Part shown: positions 1 to 6,603 of the stretch, piece by piece | How positions within the stretch are numbered: position 1 is the first letter of the stretch | Layout of the letters: each line of letters begins with the position of its first letter | Source: Clostridiales bacterium | GTDB taxonomy: Bacteria > Bacillota > Clostridia > Saccharofermentanales > Saccharofermentanaceae | DNA length: 64,000 bases | Direction of reading: 5' to 3' | NCBI GenBank assembly: GCA_017620475.1 | Contig: JAFZQI010000016.1 | Coordinates: 43,557 to 107,556 of the forward strand | Notes under the pieces: generated by a model | Database searches by the model: none | Told to the model about the DNA's origin: nothing | The model's input: the letters and a program-made list of their open reading frames with translations, nothing else | Translations under genes and position numbers: made by a program

Positions 1-179
1 TTCTCCTCGCTGTGACGGTATTGTGCTTCGATTTCACGGGCACGGGCTTCGGCTACAGCGCGTTCGCTGCGGGCGGCCGAGATTTTGCCCCTGGAAGAAA
101 TAAGGAAGATCAGAAGCGGGATGGGCGCAATGAGATAGATAAGTAGTAGTGCGATAACTATAGCGGTTAATGGATCCAC
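1..179 (-). CDS. Membrane-anchored coiled-coil protein, N-terminal part only
   Basis: Reading the minus strand, a GTG at 179-177 follows a GGGAGGG ribosome binding site by about six bases and opens a frame that runs off the left window edge. About 59 residues are visible. Residues 5-30 are a hydrophobic membrane helix (VDPLTAIVIALLLIYLIAP and onward). After it comes a charged, Ala/Arg/Glu-rich stretch (SAARSERAVAEARAREIEAQ) typical of a coiled coil. The layout, one N-terminal anchor and a cytoplasmic coiled coil, occurs in several unrelated families such as RmuC-like and DUF4041-like proteins, and the visible part does not decide between them. The start is well supported by a promoter at 227-255. 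Confidence 0.6.
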   Translation of the reverse strand, partial: MDPLTAIVIALLLIYLIAPIPLLIFLISSRGKISAARSERAVAEARAREIEAQYRHSEE

Positions 180-226
180 AATAATCCCTCCCTTCCAGAG
201 ATTACTTTGATTATCAAACTATCTTC

Positions 227-255
227 AATATAATACCGTCAAATTCCTTTGTCAA
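227..255 (-). promoter_or_regulatory. Sigma-A promoter of the leftmost gene
   Basis: On the minus strand TTGACA (255-250) and TATATT (232-227) are separated by exactly 17 bases. The -35 box is perfect and the -10 box is close to consensus. The predicted transcript starts near 220 and reaches the GTG start at 179 after a roughly 40-base leader. Confidence 0.7.
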
Positions 256-319
256 CTTTTGAATGAAAACAAATTGTGAACACTCTTTCTGTCTAGCAGG
301 TACTCCTTTATGCCTTATG

Positions 320-349
320 TTGCGGTAACGATTTGTTACGGTAACGATT
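320..349. repeat. Short tandem direct repeat at a gene end
   Basis: CGGTAACGATT occurs at 323-333 and again at 339-349, a 16-base period. The second copy covers the last codons and stop of the phosphodiesterase gene. It looks like a local slippage duplication. No function is assigned. Confidence 0.4.
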
Positions 350-1559
350 CGATGATCCCGATGGCTTTCTTGCCGACTTCGAGGATACATCCGCCCTCGG
401 TAGAGGTACCGGCCTGTTCGTCGGAAATCAGGCCGGGCCCGATCTCCAGATAGAAGATCGTATAGTCGTCATTGTCGAGGGTGTAGCCGTGCTGGCCTTT
501 CTTCATGGCGCCGAAAGTGGTACCCGGAACGGGAGTAAAGCCCATCTTAAATCCGGCACCGATGGCTCCGCTCTCACGCATTTCCTCATCGGTGAGTTTT
601 CTTTTGACGCCGGGAAGAGCGAGAAAATCCTCGATGAACTGATCAAGCGATGTCTGGTCTTCCTTCGAGATATTCTCCGAAATATGCAGGAAACAAGCAC
701 CGTTAACTGTCTGGAACCAGGCGGTCTCGGGCGTAATGCCGCGCTCTTTCAGAAGATCATTCGGCAGGATGTTTTCCTTAATGTTTATGCAGGCGTGGTC
801 GCTGAAAATAAGGATGTCGAAATGTGAGATCCCTTTCTCCGGATCGCCGCCCGCTTTCCGCTCGGCTTCCTCGATGCCCTCGAGCATGATGCCGAGAAGT
901 TTGTCATCATATTCGATAGACTTTCTGACATCTTCCGAATCGATACCACTGTGATGTTTCTGATGATCCGTATCCTGCAGATGCAGCATGTAGAAGTCGG
1001 CTTTATCGTTTGCGATCAGATCGCGTGCGGTAAACGCAATGAAGGTGTCGATGCCGAAGTAATTGAAGGATTTGCATTTCTTCATGTAACGGAAGAACTT
1101 CGGGCACAGACGGAATGTCGAGCTGTACCGGACGAACATGATGCCGCGGTAGATCATGCTCTCGGTACCGGGAACTTCAGCGATGTGGTAGCGGATCTTC
1201 TCACCGGGCGTGCAGGGATACATCATGGCACAGGAAACGAGTCCCTTGTCATGCGCTCTTTCGGGGAGCGTCTTTACCTTGATAAGACTTTTATGTGCGC
1301 GCCACTTCTCGGTTTTCGTGAAGGGGTCGTAGATGACGTTGTCAAAAAGACCGTGTTCTTCCGGCATGACACCTGTAGATATGCTGGTGTGTACGGGGTA
1401 CGTATTCGAGATAAAAAGTGATTTGACGTTGCGGTGCAAAAGCCCGTACGAAGCAAGCTTCCGGAAGTTCGGAAGAGTGAGAAGATAGTTGATGTCGTTA
1501 TCTGAAATGGCATCCAGAGAGATCATGATGAGCGGTCGTCCGGCGCATTTTCTGGGCAT
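336..1559 (-). CDS. Type I phosphodiesterase / nucleotide pyrophosphatase family protein
   Basis: A 407-residue enzyme of the alkaline phosphatase superfamily. The visible metal and nucleophile motifs fit type I phosphodiesterases: MISLDAISD near the N-terminus (first metal Asp), SNTYPVHTSISTG with the nucleophilic Thr, LHLQDTDHQKHHSG in the middle, FSDHAC late, and GQHGYTLDN with the last His. No signal peptide or membrane helix is seen, so it is probably cytoplasmic. The start at 1559 has an AGGAGGG site eight bases upstream; an internal Met before the first metal motif is an alternative. It diverges from deoB. The substrate is unknown: family members hydrolyse nucleotides, phosphonates or sugar-phosphodiesters. 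Being next to a nucleoside salvage cluster hints at nucleotides, but this is only inference. Confidence 0.8.
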   Translation of the reverse strand: MPRKCAGRPLIMISLDAISDNDINYLLTLPNFRKLASYGLLHRNVKSLFISNTYPVHTSISTGVMPEEHGLFDNVIYDPFTKTEKWRAHKSLIKVKTLPERAHDKGLVSCAMMYPCTPGEKIRYHIAEVPGTESMIYRGIMFVRYSSTFRLCPKFFRYMKKCKSFNYFGIDTFIAFTARDLIANDKADFYMLHLQDTDHQKHHSGIDSEDVRKSIEYDDKLLGIMLEGIEEAERKAGGDPEKGISHFDILIFSDHACINIKENILPNDLLKERGITPETAWFQTVNGACFLHISENISKEDQTSLDQFIEDFLALPGVKRKLTDEEMRESGAIGAGFKMGFTPVPGTTFGAMKKGQHGYTLDNDDYTIFYLEIGPGLISDEQAGTSTEGGCILEVGKKAIGIIESLP

Positions 1560-1653
1560 GGGAAAATCCCTCCTGACAAGATGTATTTTGTCACATATAC
1601 GATATAATAAGAATAAGTTTTAGTAAACTCCCCGACAGGAAAGAGAGGAAATC

Positions 1654-2829
1654 ATGGGCAAAAGAGTCATTCTGATCGTACTGGACAGCTGCGGGATCGG
1701 CGGCGCGAAAGACGCAGCGGCATTCGGAGACGAGGGGTCGCATACCCTCGGCGCATGCTCCAAAGACAGTGTTTTTTCCATAGCCAATATGAAACGGATC
1801 GGTATGGGGTGCATCAAGGATGCACTTCCGTACGAGGAACAGGACAAAGATGGGGCCGGTGCCTGGGCGCGGCTCGAGGAAGCCTCCATGGGAAAGGACA
1901 CGACCATCGGACACTGGGAGATCGCGGGTGTGATATCTCCCAAACCTCTGCCGACTTATCCGAATGGCTTTCCGTCGGACGTGATCGAGGAATTTGAGAA
2001 GCGTACCGGTCGAAAAGCACTGTGTAATAAGCCTTATTCGGGTACGGAAGTAATCAAGGATTACGGGCAGGAGCACGTCAAGACCGGAGATCTGATCGTG
2101 TATACTTCGGCGGACAGTGTTTTTCAAATTGCGGCGCATGAAGATGTCGTGCCGGTCGAGGAACTCTACCGCTACTGTGAGATCGCACGTGAGATCCTGG
2201 TGGGAGAGCATGGTGTGGGACGGGTCATCGCAAGACCTTTTGTCGGGGAGTATCCGAATTTCGAGAGAACATCCAACCGTCATGACTTCTCGCTTCAGCC
2301 GCCGAGGCCGACGCTTCTTGATGATCTGACGGAGGCGCGGATCCCGGTCTACGGCGTGGGAAAGATCTACGATATTTTTGCCGGAAGAGGGGTCGCGACA
2401 ACGGTTCGGACTTCCGGAAATATCGATGGGATCGAGCAGACGATCGGGGCGATGGAGACGCAGCAGGAGGGATTAATATTTGTTAATCTCGTGGACTTCG
2501 ATATGCTCTACGGACATCGGAATGATGTGCACGGATATGCCGAGGCGCTGACCTATTTTGATGACCGTCTTCCGGAGATCCTGGTGCGTCTTCAGAAGGA
2601 TGATATCCTCATGATCACAGCGGATCACGGCTGCGATCCTTCTACTCCTTCGACGGATCACAGCAGAGAGAATGTGCCGTTTCTGGCGTATGGAGACAGA
2701 GTGAAGCCGGGCACGGATCTGGGTACGAGAAAGAGTTTCGCGGATATTGCGAAAACGATCGGGGATTACTTCGGTATCAACACCAATAATCTGGACGGCG
2801 AGTCGTTCTGGAAAGAGATGCGCAATTAA
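1654..2829 (+). CDS. deoB: Phosphopentomutase DeoB
   Basis: A 391-residue enzyme that interconverts ribose-1-phosphate and ribose-5-phosphate (or the deoxy forms), channelling nucleoside sugars into the pentose phosphate or deoxyribose pathway. It belongs to the alkaline phosphatase superfamily. The sequence shows the N-terminal metal motif VILIVLDSCGIGGAKDAAAFGD, the DTTIGHWE segment carrying the phospho-Thr, IYTSADSVFQIAAHE, VDFDMLYGHRNDVHGYA, and the late metal motif LMITADHGCDP followed by TDHSRENVP. The length is normal for the family. GAGAGG just upstream of the ATG is a good ribosome site. It opens a cluster with deoC and cdd, the classic nucleoside catabolism set. Confidence 0.97.
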   Translation: MGKRVILIVLDSCGIGGAKDAAAFGDEGSHTLGACSKDSVFSIANMKRIGMGCIKDALPYEEQDKDGAGAWARLEEASMGKDTTIGHWEIAGVISPKPLPTYPNGFPSDVIEEFEKRTGRKALCNKPYSGTEVIKDYGQEHVKTGDLIVYTSADSVFQIAAHEDVVPVEELYRYCEIAREILVGEHGVGRVIARPFVGEYPNFERTSNRHDFSLQPPRPTLLDDLTEARIPVYGVGKIYDIFAGRGVATTVRTSGNIDGIEQTIGAMETQQEGLIFVNLVDFDMLYGHRNDVHGYAEALTYFDDRLPEILVRLQKDDILMITADHGCDPSTPSTDHSRENVPFLAYGDRVKPGTDLGTRKSFADIAKTIGDYFGINTNNLDGESFWKEMRN

Positions 2830-2916
2830 CGTGCGGCAAAGGGAATGCTTGATCGGAGCAAAGTCCGGATCGGTACATGATTGAAGCATAGATCGGAAGA
2901 GGAAAGGAAGAAAACG

Positions 2917-3567
2917 ATGAAGAATTACACGGATGAAGAGAAGAAAATATTGAGTAAAGTGGATCATACGCTGCTCCGTACGACATCGACGCTGGATGAG
3001 ATCCGGGCGCTGTGCGATGCGGCGCTTGAAGCGGGGACGGCGAGCGTCTGCATTCCGCCGTGCTATGTCGACGATGCGGCGCAATACCTGAAGGGAAGAC
3101 TTGCCGTGTGCACGGTGATCGGCTTTCCCAACGGGTACTGTACGACAGCAACGAAGGTAGCTGAGGCGAAGGAAGCGATCCGGCTCGGTGCATCGGAGAT
3201 CGATATGGTGATCAACCTCTGTGATGTGAAAAACGGAAATTTCGACCGGGTGTATATGGAACTTCTGGCCATGCGCGAAGCCTGTGAGGGCGTGATCCTG
3301 AAGGTCATTATCGAGACCTGCCAGCTTACGCGGGAAGAGAAGATCCGGATGTGTGAACTGGTCAGCAAAGCCAAGGCGGATTTCATCAAGACATCGACTG
3401 GTTTTTCCACCGGTGGAGCGACCGTAGAGGATGTGCGGCTTCTTCGTGAATACTGCGCTCCGGAAGTGAAGGTCAAGGCGGCCGGCGGCATCAAGGATTT
3501 CGAGGATGCGAAGGCCATGGTCGAAGCGGGAGCGGACAGACTCGGGACAAGCCGTCTGGTGAAGTGA
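2917..3567 (+). CDS. deoC: Deoxyribose-phosphate aldolase DeoC
   Basis: A 216-residue class I aldolase that splits 2-deoxyribose-5-phosphate into glyceraldehyde-3-phosphate and acetaldehyde. The key parts are visible: KVDHTLLRTTST at the N-terminus, ASVCIPPCYV, EIDMVINL, LKVIIETCQLT and the Schiff-base lysine segment DFIKTSTGFSTGGAT, ending with KAAGGIKDFEDA and DRLGTSRLV. I chose the ATG at 2917, preceded by AGGAAAGGAAG, rather than an in-frame upstream TTG that would add a charged extension absent from the family. It lies 87 bases after deoB and before cdd, so the products of DeoB feed it directly. Confidence 0.96.
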   Translation: MKNYTDEEKKILSKVDHTLLRTTSTLDEIRALCDAALEAGTASVCIPPCYVDDAAQYLKGRLAVCTVIGFPNGYCTTATKVAEAKEAIRLGASEIDMVINLCDVKNGNFDRVYMELLAMREACEGVILKVIIETCQLTREEKIRMCELVSKAKADFIKTSTGFSTGGATVEDVRLLREYCAPEVKVKAAGGIKDFEDAKAMVEAGADRLGTSRLVK

Positions 3568-3647
3568 AACATTGGGAGATTCGCGCTGATGTTTTTGCGG
3601 CGGCAGATCGGGACGAAAAGAAAGAAAAGCGAAGGGAGTGCAGTGCT

Positions 3648-4091
3648 ATGTCGGATAATATGATGAACGGGAAATTGCCGGCGGAATTAGATGGGAAAGC
3701 CCTTTTGGAAGAGGCACGGATCGCGCGGCAGAATGCCTATGCTCCGTACTCCGGATTCGCCGTAGGCGCGGCCCTTCTTACCAAGGACGGGAAGATCTAC
3801 CGCGGATGTAATATCGAGTCGTCCGTCTTTTCTCCGAGCCTTTGTGCCGAGCGTGTTGCGCTGGCCAAGGCGATCAGTGAAGGAGAGAAGGAATTTGCGG
3901 CGATCGCCATCGTCGGAGGCCCGGCCTGCATCGAACCGCATTCGCCATGTTTCCCTTGCGGCGTGTGCCGGCAGGTGCTAAGCGAACACGTCGATGGCAG
4001 TGCTTTTCGCATAGTAGTGGAAGAAGACGGCGAGGCGGTATCCTACACGCTCGCCGAACTCCTCCCGAAGACTTTTGTATTTGAAGGATAG
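3648..4091 (+). CDS. cdd: Cytidine deaminase
   Basis: A 147-residue homotetrameric-type cytidine deaminase that turns cytidine and deoxycytidine into (deoxy)uridine. Visible motifs: NAYAPYSGFAVGAALL, the substrate-binding GCNIESS, the zinc/catalytic segment CAERVALAKA with the proton-shuttling Glu, and the zinc-binding PCFPCGVCRQVL. The ATG at 3648 has GAAGGGAG upstream; a longer frame reading back into deoC lacks a ribosome site. The preceding 80 bases after deoC show no terminator, so deoB-deoC-cdd probably form one transcript for pyrimidine nucleoside use. Confidence 0.95.
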   Translation: MSDNMMNGKLPAELDGKALLEEARIARQNAYAPYSGFAVGAALLTKDGKIYRGCNIESSVFSPSLCAERVALAKAISEGEKEFAAIAIVGGPACIEPHSPCFPCGVCRQVLSEHVDGSAFRIVVEEDGEAVSYTLAELLPKTFVFEG

Positions 4092-4125
4092 ATATTCACA
4101 CCTTCGTATGAGAAAGTGTCGGCTT

Positions 4126-5472
4126 TTATACGAAAGCCCAGGAAATGAATTCCATGATGACATAACTTGCTGAAGCGTACCAAAGCCAGGGGGCGAAGGT
4201 GCGTTTCCTTGTGACCAGGTAAACGATGGCGAGGGCGGCGCCGACGAAGACTACGGAGGTGCCCCACAGTCCGAGCGTGCGGGAAACTGTGTATCCGAAG
4301 CGAGACATGTAGAGGATGATCTTGCTGGCGGAAATGGCGGCGAACACCATGCTTTCGGCCATGAGGACGATGCTCAGGATGTGCAGGAGACGGTTGTCCT
4401 TGGAGCCGAAAATGCGTACCAGAGACAGAAGAATAAAGTTGATGATCACGACATTGATGAGTTCGTGGAATCCGCTGACGGCATATTCGGAGGCGGTGAA
4501 TGCTTCCGGTAATACTCCGGCAAAAGCACTGAACATGTAACTGGCCTGCGAGACATAGAAGGCGAGATAAACGGCGATGAAGGCCGACATCACGGCGGCG
4601 AAGAGTTTGTCCGGCATGATACGGAGCTTCGTGGAATGGGCGAGGAGTTTATTATGAAATTCCGCCTCTTGTTCGTTATCCTTGTTCACGCATCCCTGAT
4701 AAAGACCAAAGAGGAAAGCGCCCACCGGGAGACTGAAGAGGAATTTGATCATGGATTCGGAAATAGAGATCTGCTCCCAGAACTGATCGATGGAGAAAAG
4801 AGCATAACTGAAGTTCTTGTCTACGGATGCCAGATTGCTTAATGCGATGTTGAAGATGATGAAGATGAAGAAGAGGATGCCGATGATCCCGCAGATGTGG
4901 CCGGGTTTCCTTTTCTCGGTGCAGGTGGTGTCATTTGTGATACTGCCGGAGGTTTCGCTGCTGTTCCCGGAAGAGAGCGCTGCGGGGGCCGTGCATCTTC
5001 GGAGGCATTCGGCAACGGTGCAGAAACGGGTGCCGATGTTCCCGAATGTCAGACGGAAGCAGCCGTTGGTCAGGTCCATGGGCATCAGGCAGGATGAACG
5101 GTCGGTGAGAAGGTGTCCGGTTCCGACCTGGACCATGTAGATGACGACCATGTGGATGAAGAACAGGCTCAGTCCGCAGAGACTTCCGTTATACGTACTG
5201 ATGGCTAGAAGCAGAAGGATCGCTTCCCAGAACCTGGGCTCGATCTTCTGAATGGGTGTCGGGCTGAATCTGCCGCTCAGCTGCAACTGGCGCATGGAAA
5301 GCTCCAGCCAGAGGATGGCACCGGCGCAAAGCGCGCTTAAATAGATCGTTACGGCAAGCCGGTTATGGCTTGAACTTAATGAGAAAAGGTTGATGTATGC
5401 GTAGGAAAAAACGTAGCTTAATCCAAGACAGATGACTTTCAGCGTCTCTGCCCGCTTCGTGTTCGTATTCAT
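4126..5472 (-). CDS. DUF4153/DUF4173-type polytopic membrane protein
   Basis: A 448-residue protein with about ten predicted membrane helices. The C-terminal half shows the pattern seen in DUF4153/DUF4173 proteins: YAVSGFHELINVVIINF, then helices containing IILYMSRFGYTVSRTLGLW. The middle, around residues 125-190, is a Cys/Ser/Thr-rich polar loop that looks poorly conserved. The molecular role of the family is unknown. The start has AAAGGAG upstream. It converges on cdd with only 34 bases between the stops and no clear terminator, and it lies downstream of the XRE regulator on the same strand, separated from it by a hairpin at 5499-5537. Confidence 0.7.
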   Translation of the reverse strand: MNTNTKRAETLKVICLGLSYVFSYAYINLFSLSSSHNRLAVTIYLSALCAGAILWLELSMRQLQLSGRFSPTPIQKIEPRFWEAILLLLAISTYNGSLCGLSLFFIHMVVIYMVQVGTGHLLTDRSSCLMPMDLTNGCFRLTFGNIGTRFCTVAECLRRCTAPAALSSGNSSETSGSITNDTTCTEKRKPGHICGIIGILFFIFIIFNIALSNLASVDKNFSYALFSIDQFWEQISISESMIKFLFSLPVGAFLFGLYQGCVNKDNEQEAEFHNKLLAHSTKLRIMPDKLFAAVMSAFIAVYLAFYVSQASYMFSAFAGVLPEAFTASEYAVSGFHELINVVIINFILLSLVRIFGSKDNRLLHILSIVLMAESMVFAAISASKIILYMSRFGYTVSRTLGLWGTSVVFVGAALAIVYLVTRKRTFAPWLWYASASYVIMEFISWAFV

Positions 5473-5498
5473 TTTTCGACTCCTTTTTGAAAATCACT

Positions 5499-5537
5499 GT
5501 GCAGGCCGAGATGCGGTCATCTTATGACGGCCTGCAC
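5499..5537 (-). terminator. Hairpin after the XRE regulator gene
   Basis: GTGCAGGCCG (5499-5508) and CGGCCTGCAC (5528-5537) form a perfect 10-bp stem. On the minus strand it follows the regulator stop codon by about ten bases and is followed by a weak T-rich run. It probably ends or attenuates the DUF2975-XRE transcript before the next minus-strand gene. Confidence 0.5.
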
Positions 5538-5546
5538 GAATATGCT

Positions 5547-5780
5547 TTACTCGTCGGATTTCTTCTCTCCCGGCGGGTCTTCCTGATACTCCAGGATGTC
5601 GCCCGGCTGACAGGAAAGTGCCTGGCAGATGTCGTTCAGAGTACTGAAACGGACGGCTTTGGCTTTCTGATTCTTGAGGATGGAAAGATTGGCGGGGGTG
5701 ATGCCGATCTTCGCGGCCAGGTCACCTGCGGAGATCTTACGCTTTGCCATCATGACGTCTAAGTTAACAATGATTGCCAT
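5547..5780 (-). CDS. Small XRE-family regulator (YozG-like HTH)
   Basis: A 77-residue Cro/CI-type DNA-binding protein. MAIIVNLDVMMAKRKIS leads into the helix-turn-helix GDLAAKIGITPANLSILKNQ, followed by KAVRFSTLNDICQALSC and the ending QPGDILEYQ, which is typical of the small HTH_26/YozG group. This group is commonly encoded next to DUF2975 membrane proteins, as here: the DUF2975 gene ends 13 bases upstream. It probably binds the palindrome at 6411-6433 and controls its own operon. The signal it responds to is unknown; the membrane partner could sense envelope state. Confidence 0.9.
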   Translation of the reverse strand: MAIIVNLDVMMAKRKISAGDLAAKIGITPANLSILKNQKAKAVRFSTLNDICQALSCQPGDILEYQEDPPGEKKSDE

Positions 5781-5793
5781 AGTATCACCACCT

Positions 5794-6294
5794 TTACACT
5801 GTCAGATCCAGCTCGGTGCGCATGTCGATGGCTTTGTCCATCACCAGGCGTACACACTGGACAATAAGTCCGACGAAGAGTCCGATCAGAGAGATGGCAG
5901 CCAGCGCGTAGCAGGCACAGGCGCCTACGAAACAGACCAGACAGATCAGGAAACAGCAGATCGACACAACGGACATCAATCGGGTATTGGCCTTGTCGAA
6001 GATCTTGTCTTTCTTCAGGTTACGTACCAGTGCGACCACACCGAAGATGATCGGGTATGTAAGACCTGTGGAAAGGTAAAAGCAGGTGAGGAAGACATGG
6101 AACCGGACTCTCTCGCTGTCGAGGAAGGAGAGCTGGCTGAGATAACCGGTCTTAAAGAAATGATCCTGCCAGCAGTAGTCGCAGAAAGAATAGCCGAAAA
6201 TGTCGCCGGCCAGCACACAGAGGAAGAATGCCGCGCAGGCGGCAAGCGTGCAGTTCAGCCAGAGCGAGTAACTTGTTTTATTTGATGCAGACAT
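5794..6294 (-). CDS. DUF2975 membrane protein
   Basis: A 166-residue protein with four predicted membrane helices, matching DUF2975 in size and in its pairing with a YozG-type XRE regulator. Helices lie near residues 10-30, 60-85, 100-125 and 130-150. The conserved-looking tail TDLTV and the LVMDKAIDMRTE segment lead into the regulator gene. The ATG at 6294 is preceded by CTAGGAGG; the longer frame starting at 6360 lacks a site. A strong minus-strand promoter (6378-6406) lies upstream with an overlapping operator. The family has no settled biochemical role; it is likely the membrane partner of the regulator. Confidence 0.85.
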   Translation of the reverse strand: MSASNKTSYSLWLNCTLAACAAFFLCVLAGDIFGYSFCDYCWQDHFFKTGYLSQLSFLDSERVRFHVFLTCFYLSTGLTYPIIFGVVALVRNLKKDKIFDKANTRLMSVVSICCFLICLVCFVGACACYALAAISLIGLFVGLIVQCVRLVMDKAIDMRTELDLTV

Positions 6295-6377
6295 AGTTTT
6301 TACGCCTCCTAGAATGATTCTTTTTTCTGTGCCCGGGGCGCGCACCCGGGGAAACATCACTTTCTGATTTCGAGCTT

Positions 6378-6406
6378 ATAGTAACACGGTCATTATCGAA
6401 ATGCAA
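6378..6406 (-). promoter_or_regulatory. Promoter of the DUF2975-XRE operon
   Basis: On the minus strand TTGCAT (6406-6401) and TACTAT (6383-6378) are spaced by exactly 17 bases. The spacer contains a TTCGATAA half-site and the bases just upstream of the -35 hold the full palindrome, so a bound regulator would touch RNA polymerase. Confidence 0.65.
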
Positions 6407-6433
6407 GCATTTTTTATCGAAAAACGATAAAAA
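6393..6433. promoter_or_regulatory. Palindromic operator with an extra half-site
   Basis: A perfect inverted repeat TTTTTATCG-N5-CGATAAAAA fills 6411-6433, the spacer being five A residues. A further half-site TTATCGAA lies at 6393-6400. The TTATCG elements begin 21 bases apart, two helical turns, so two dimers could bind the same face. The location over the DUF2975-XRE promoter makes the small XRE protein the obvious candidate ligand. This assignment is inferred. Confidence 0.6.
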
Positions 6434-6490
6434 TATCACGAAAAGCAATTATTTCGCGTAAAGTTGTGCAAAGTCACGACCCGAATTTCG

Positions 6491-6518
6491 TTGAAAGATG
6501 CGAAAAACTTCTTATAAT
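6491..6518 (+). promoter_or_regulatory. Promoter of the LTA-synthase-like operon
   Basis: TTGAAA (6491-6496) and a perfect TATAAT (6513-6518) are 16 bases apart. Transcription would start near 6525, giving a leader of about 80 bases that contains a 9-bp hairpin at 6539-6572. With the minus-strand promoter this fills the 309-base gap between the two divergent genes. Confidence 0.7.
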
Positions 6519-6538
6519 AGGTAACATGCAGATAAAAT

Positions 6539-6572
6539 GGGTATTTGTGGGCAAATGCATTTTCAAATACCC
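6539..6572 (+). other. Leader hairpin of the LTA-synthase-like operon
   Basis: GGGTATTTG (6539-6547) pairs perfectly with CAAATACCC (6564-6572) around a 16-base loop that itself contains the palindrome AAATGCATTT. No T-run follows, so it is not a terminator. It may stabilise the mRNA or bind a regulator. Confidence 0.45.
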
Positions 6573-6603
6573 TCGAAACAAATGAGAAAAACGGAGAGAG
6601 ACT

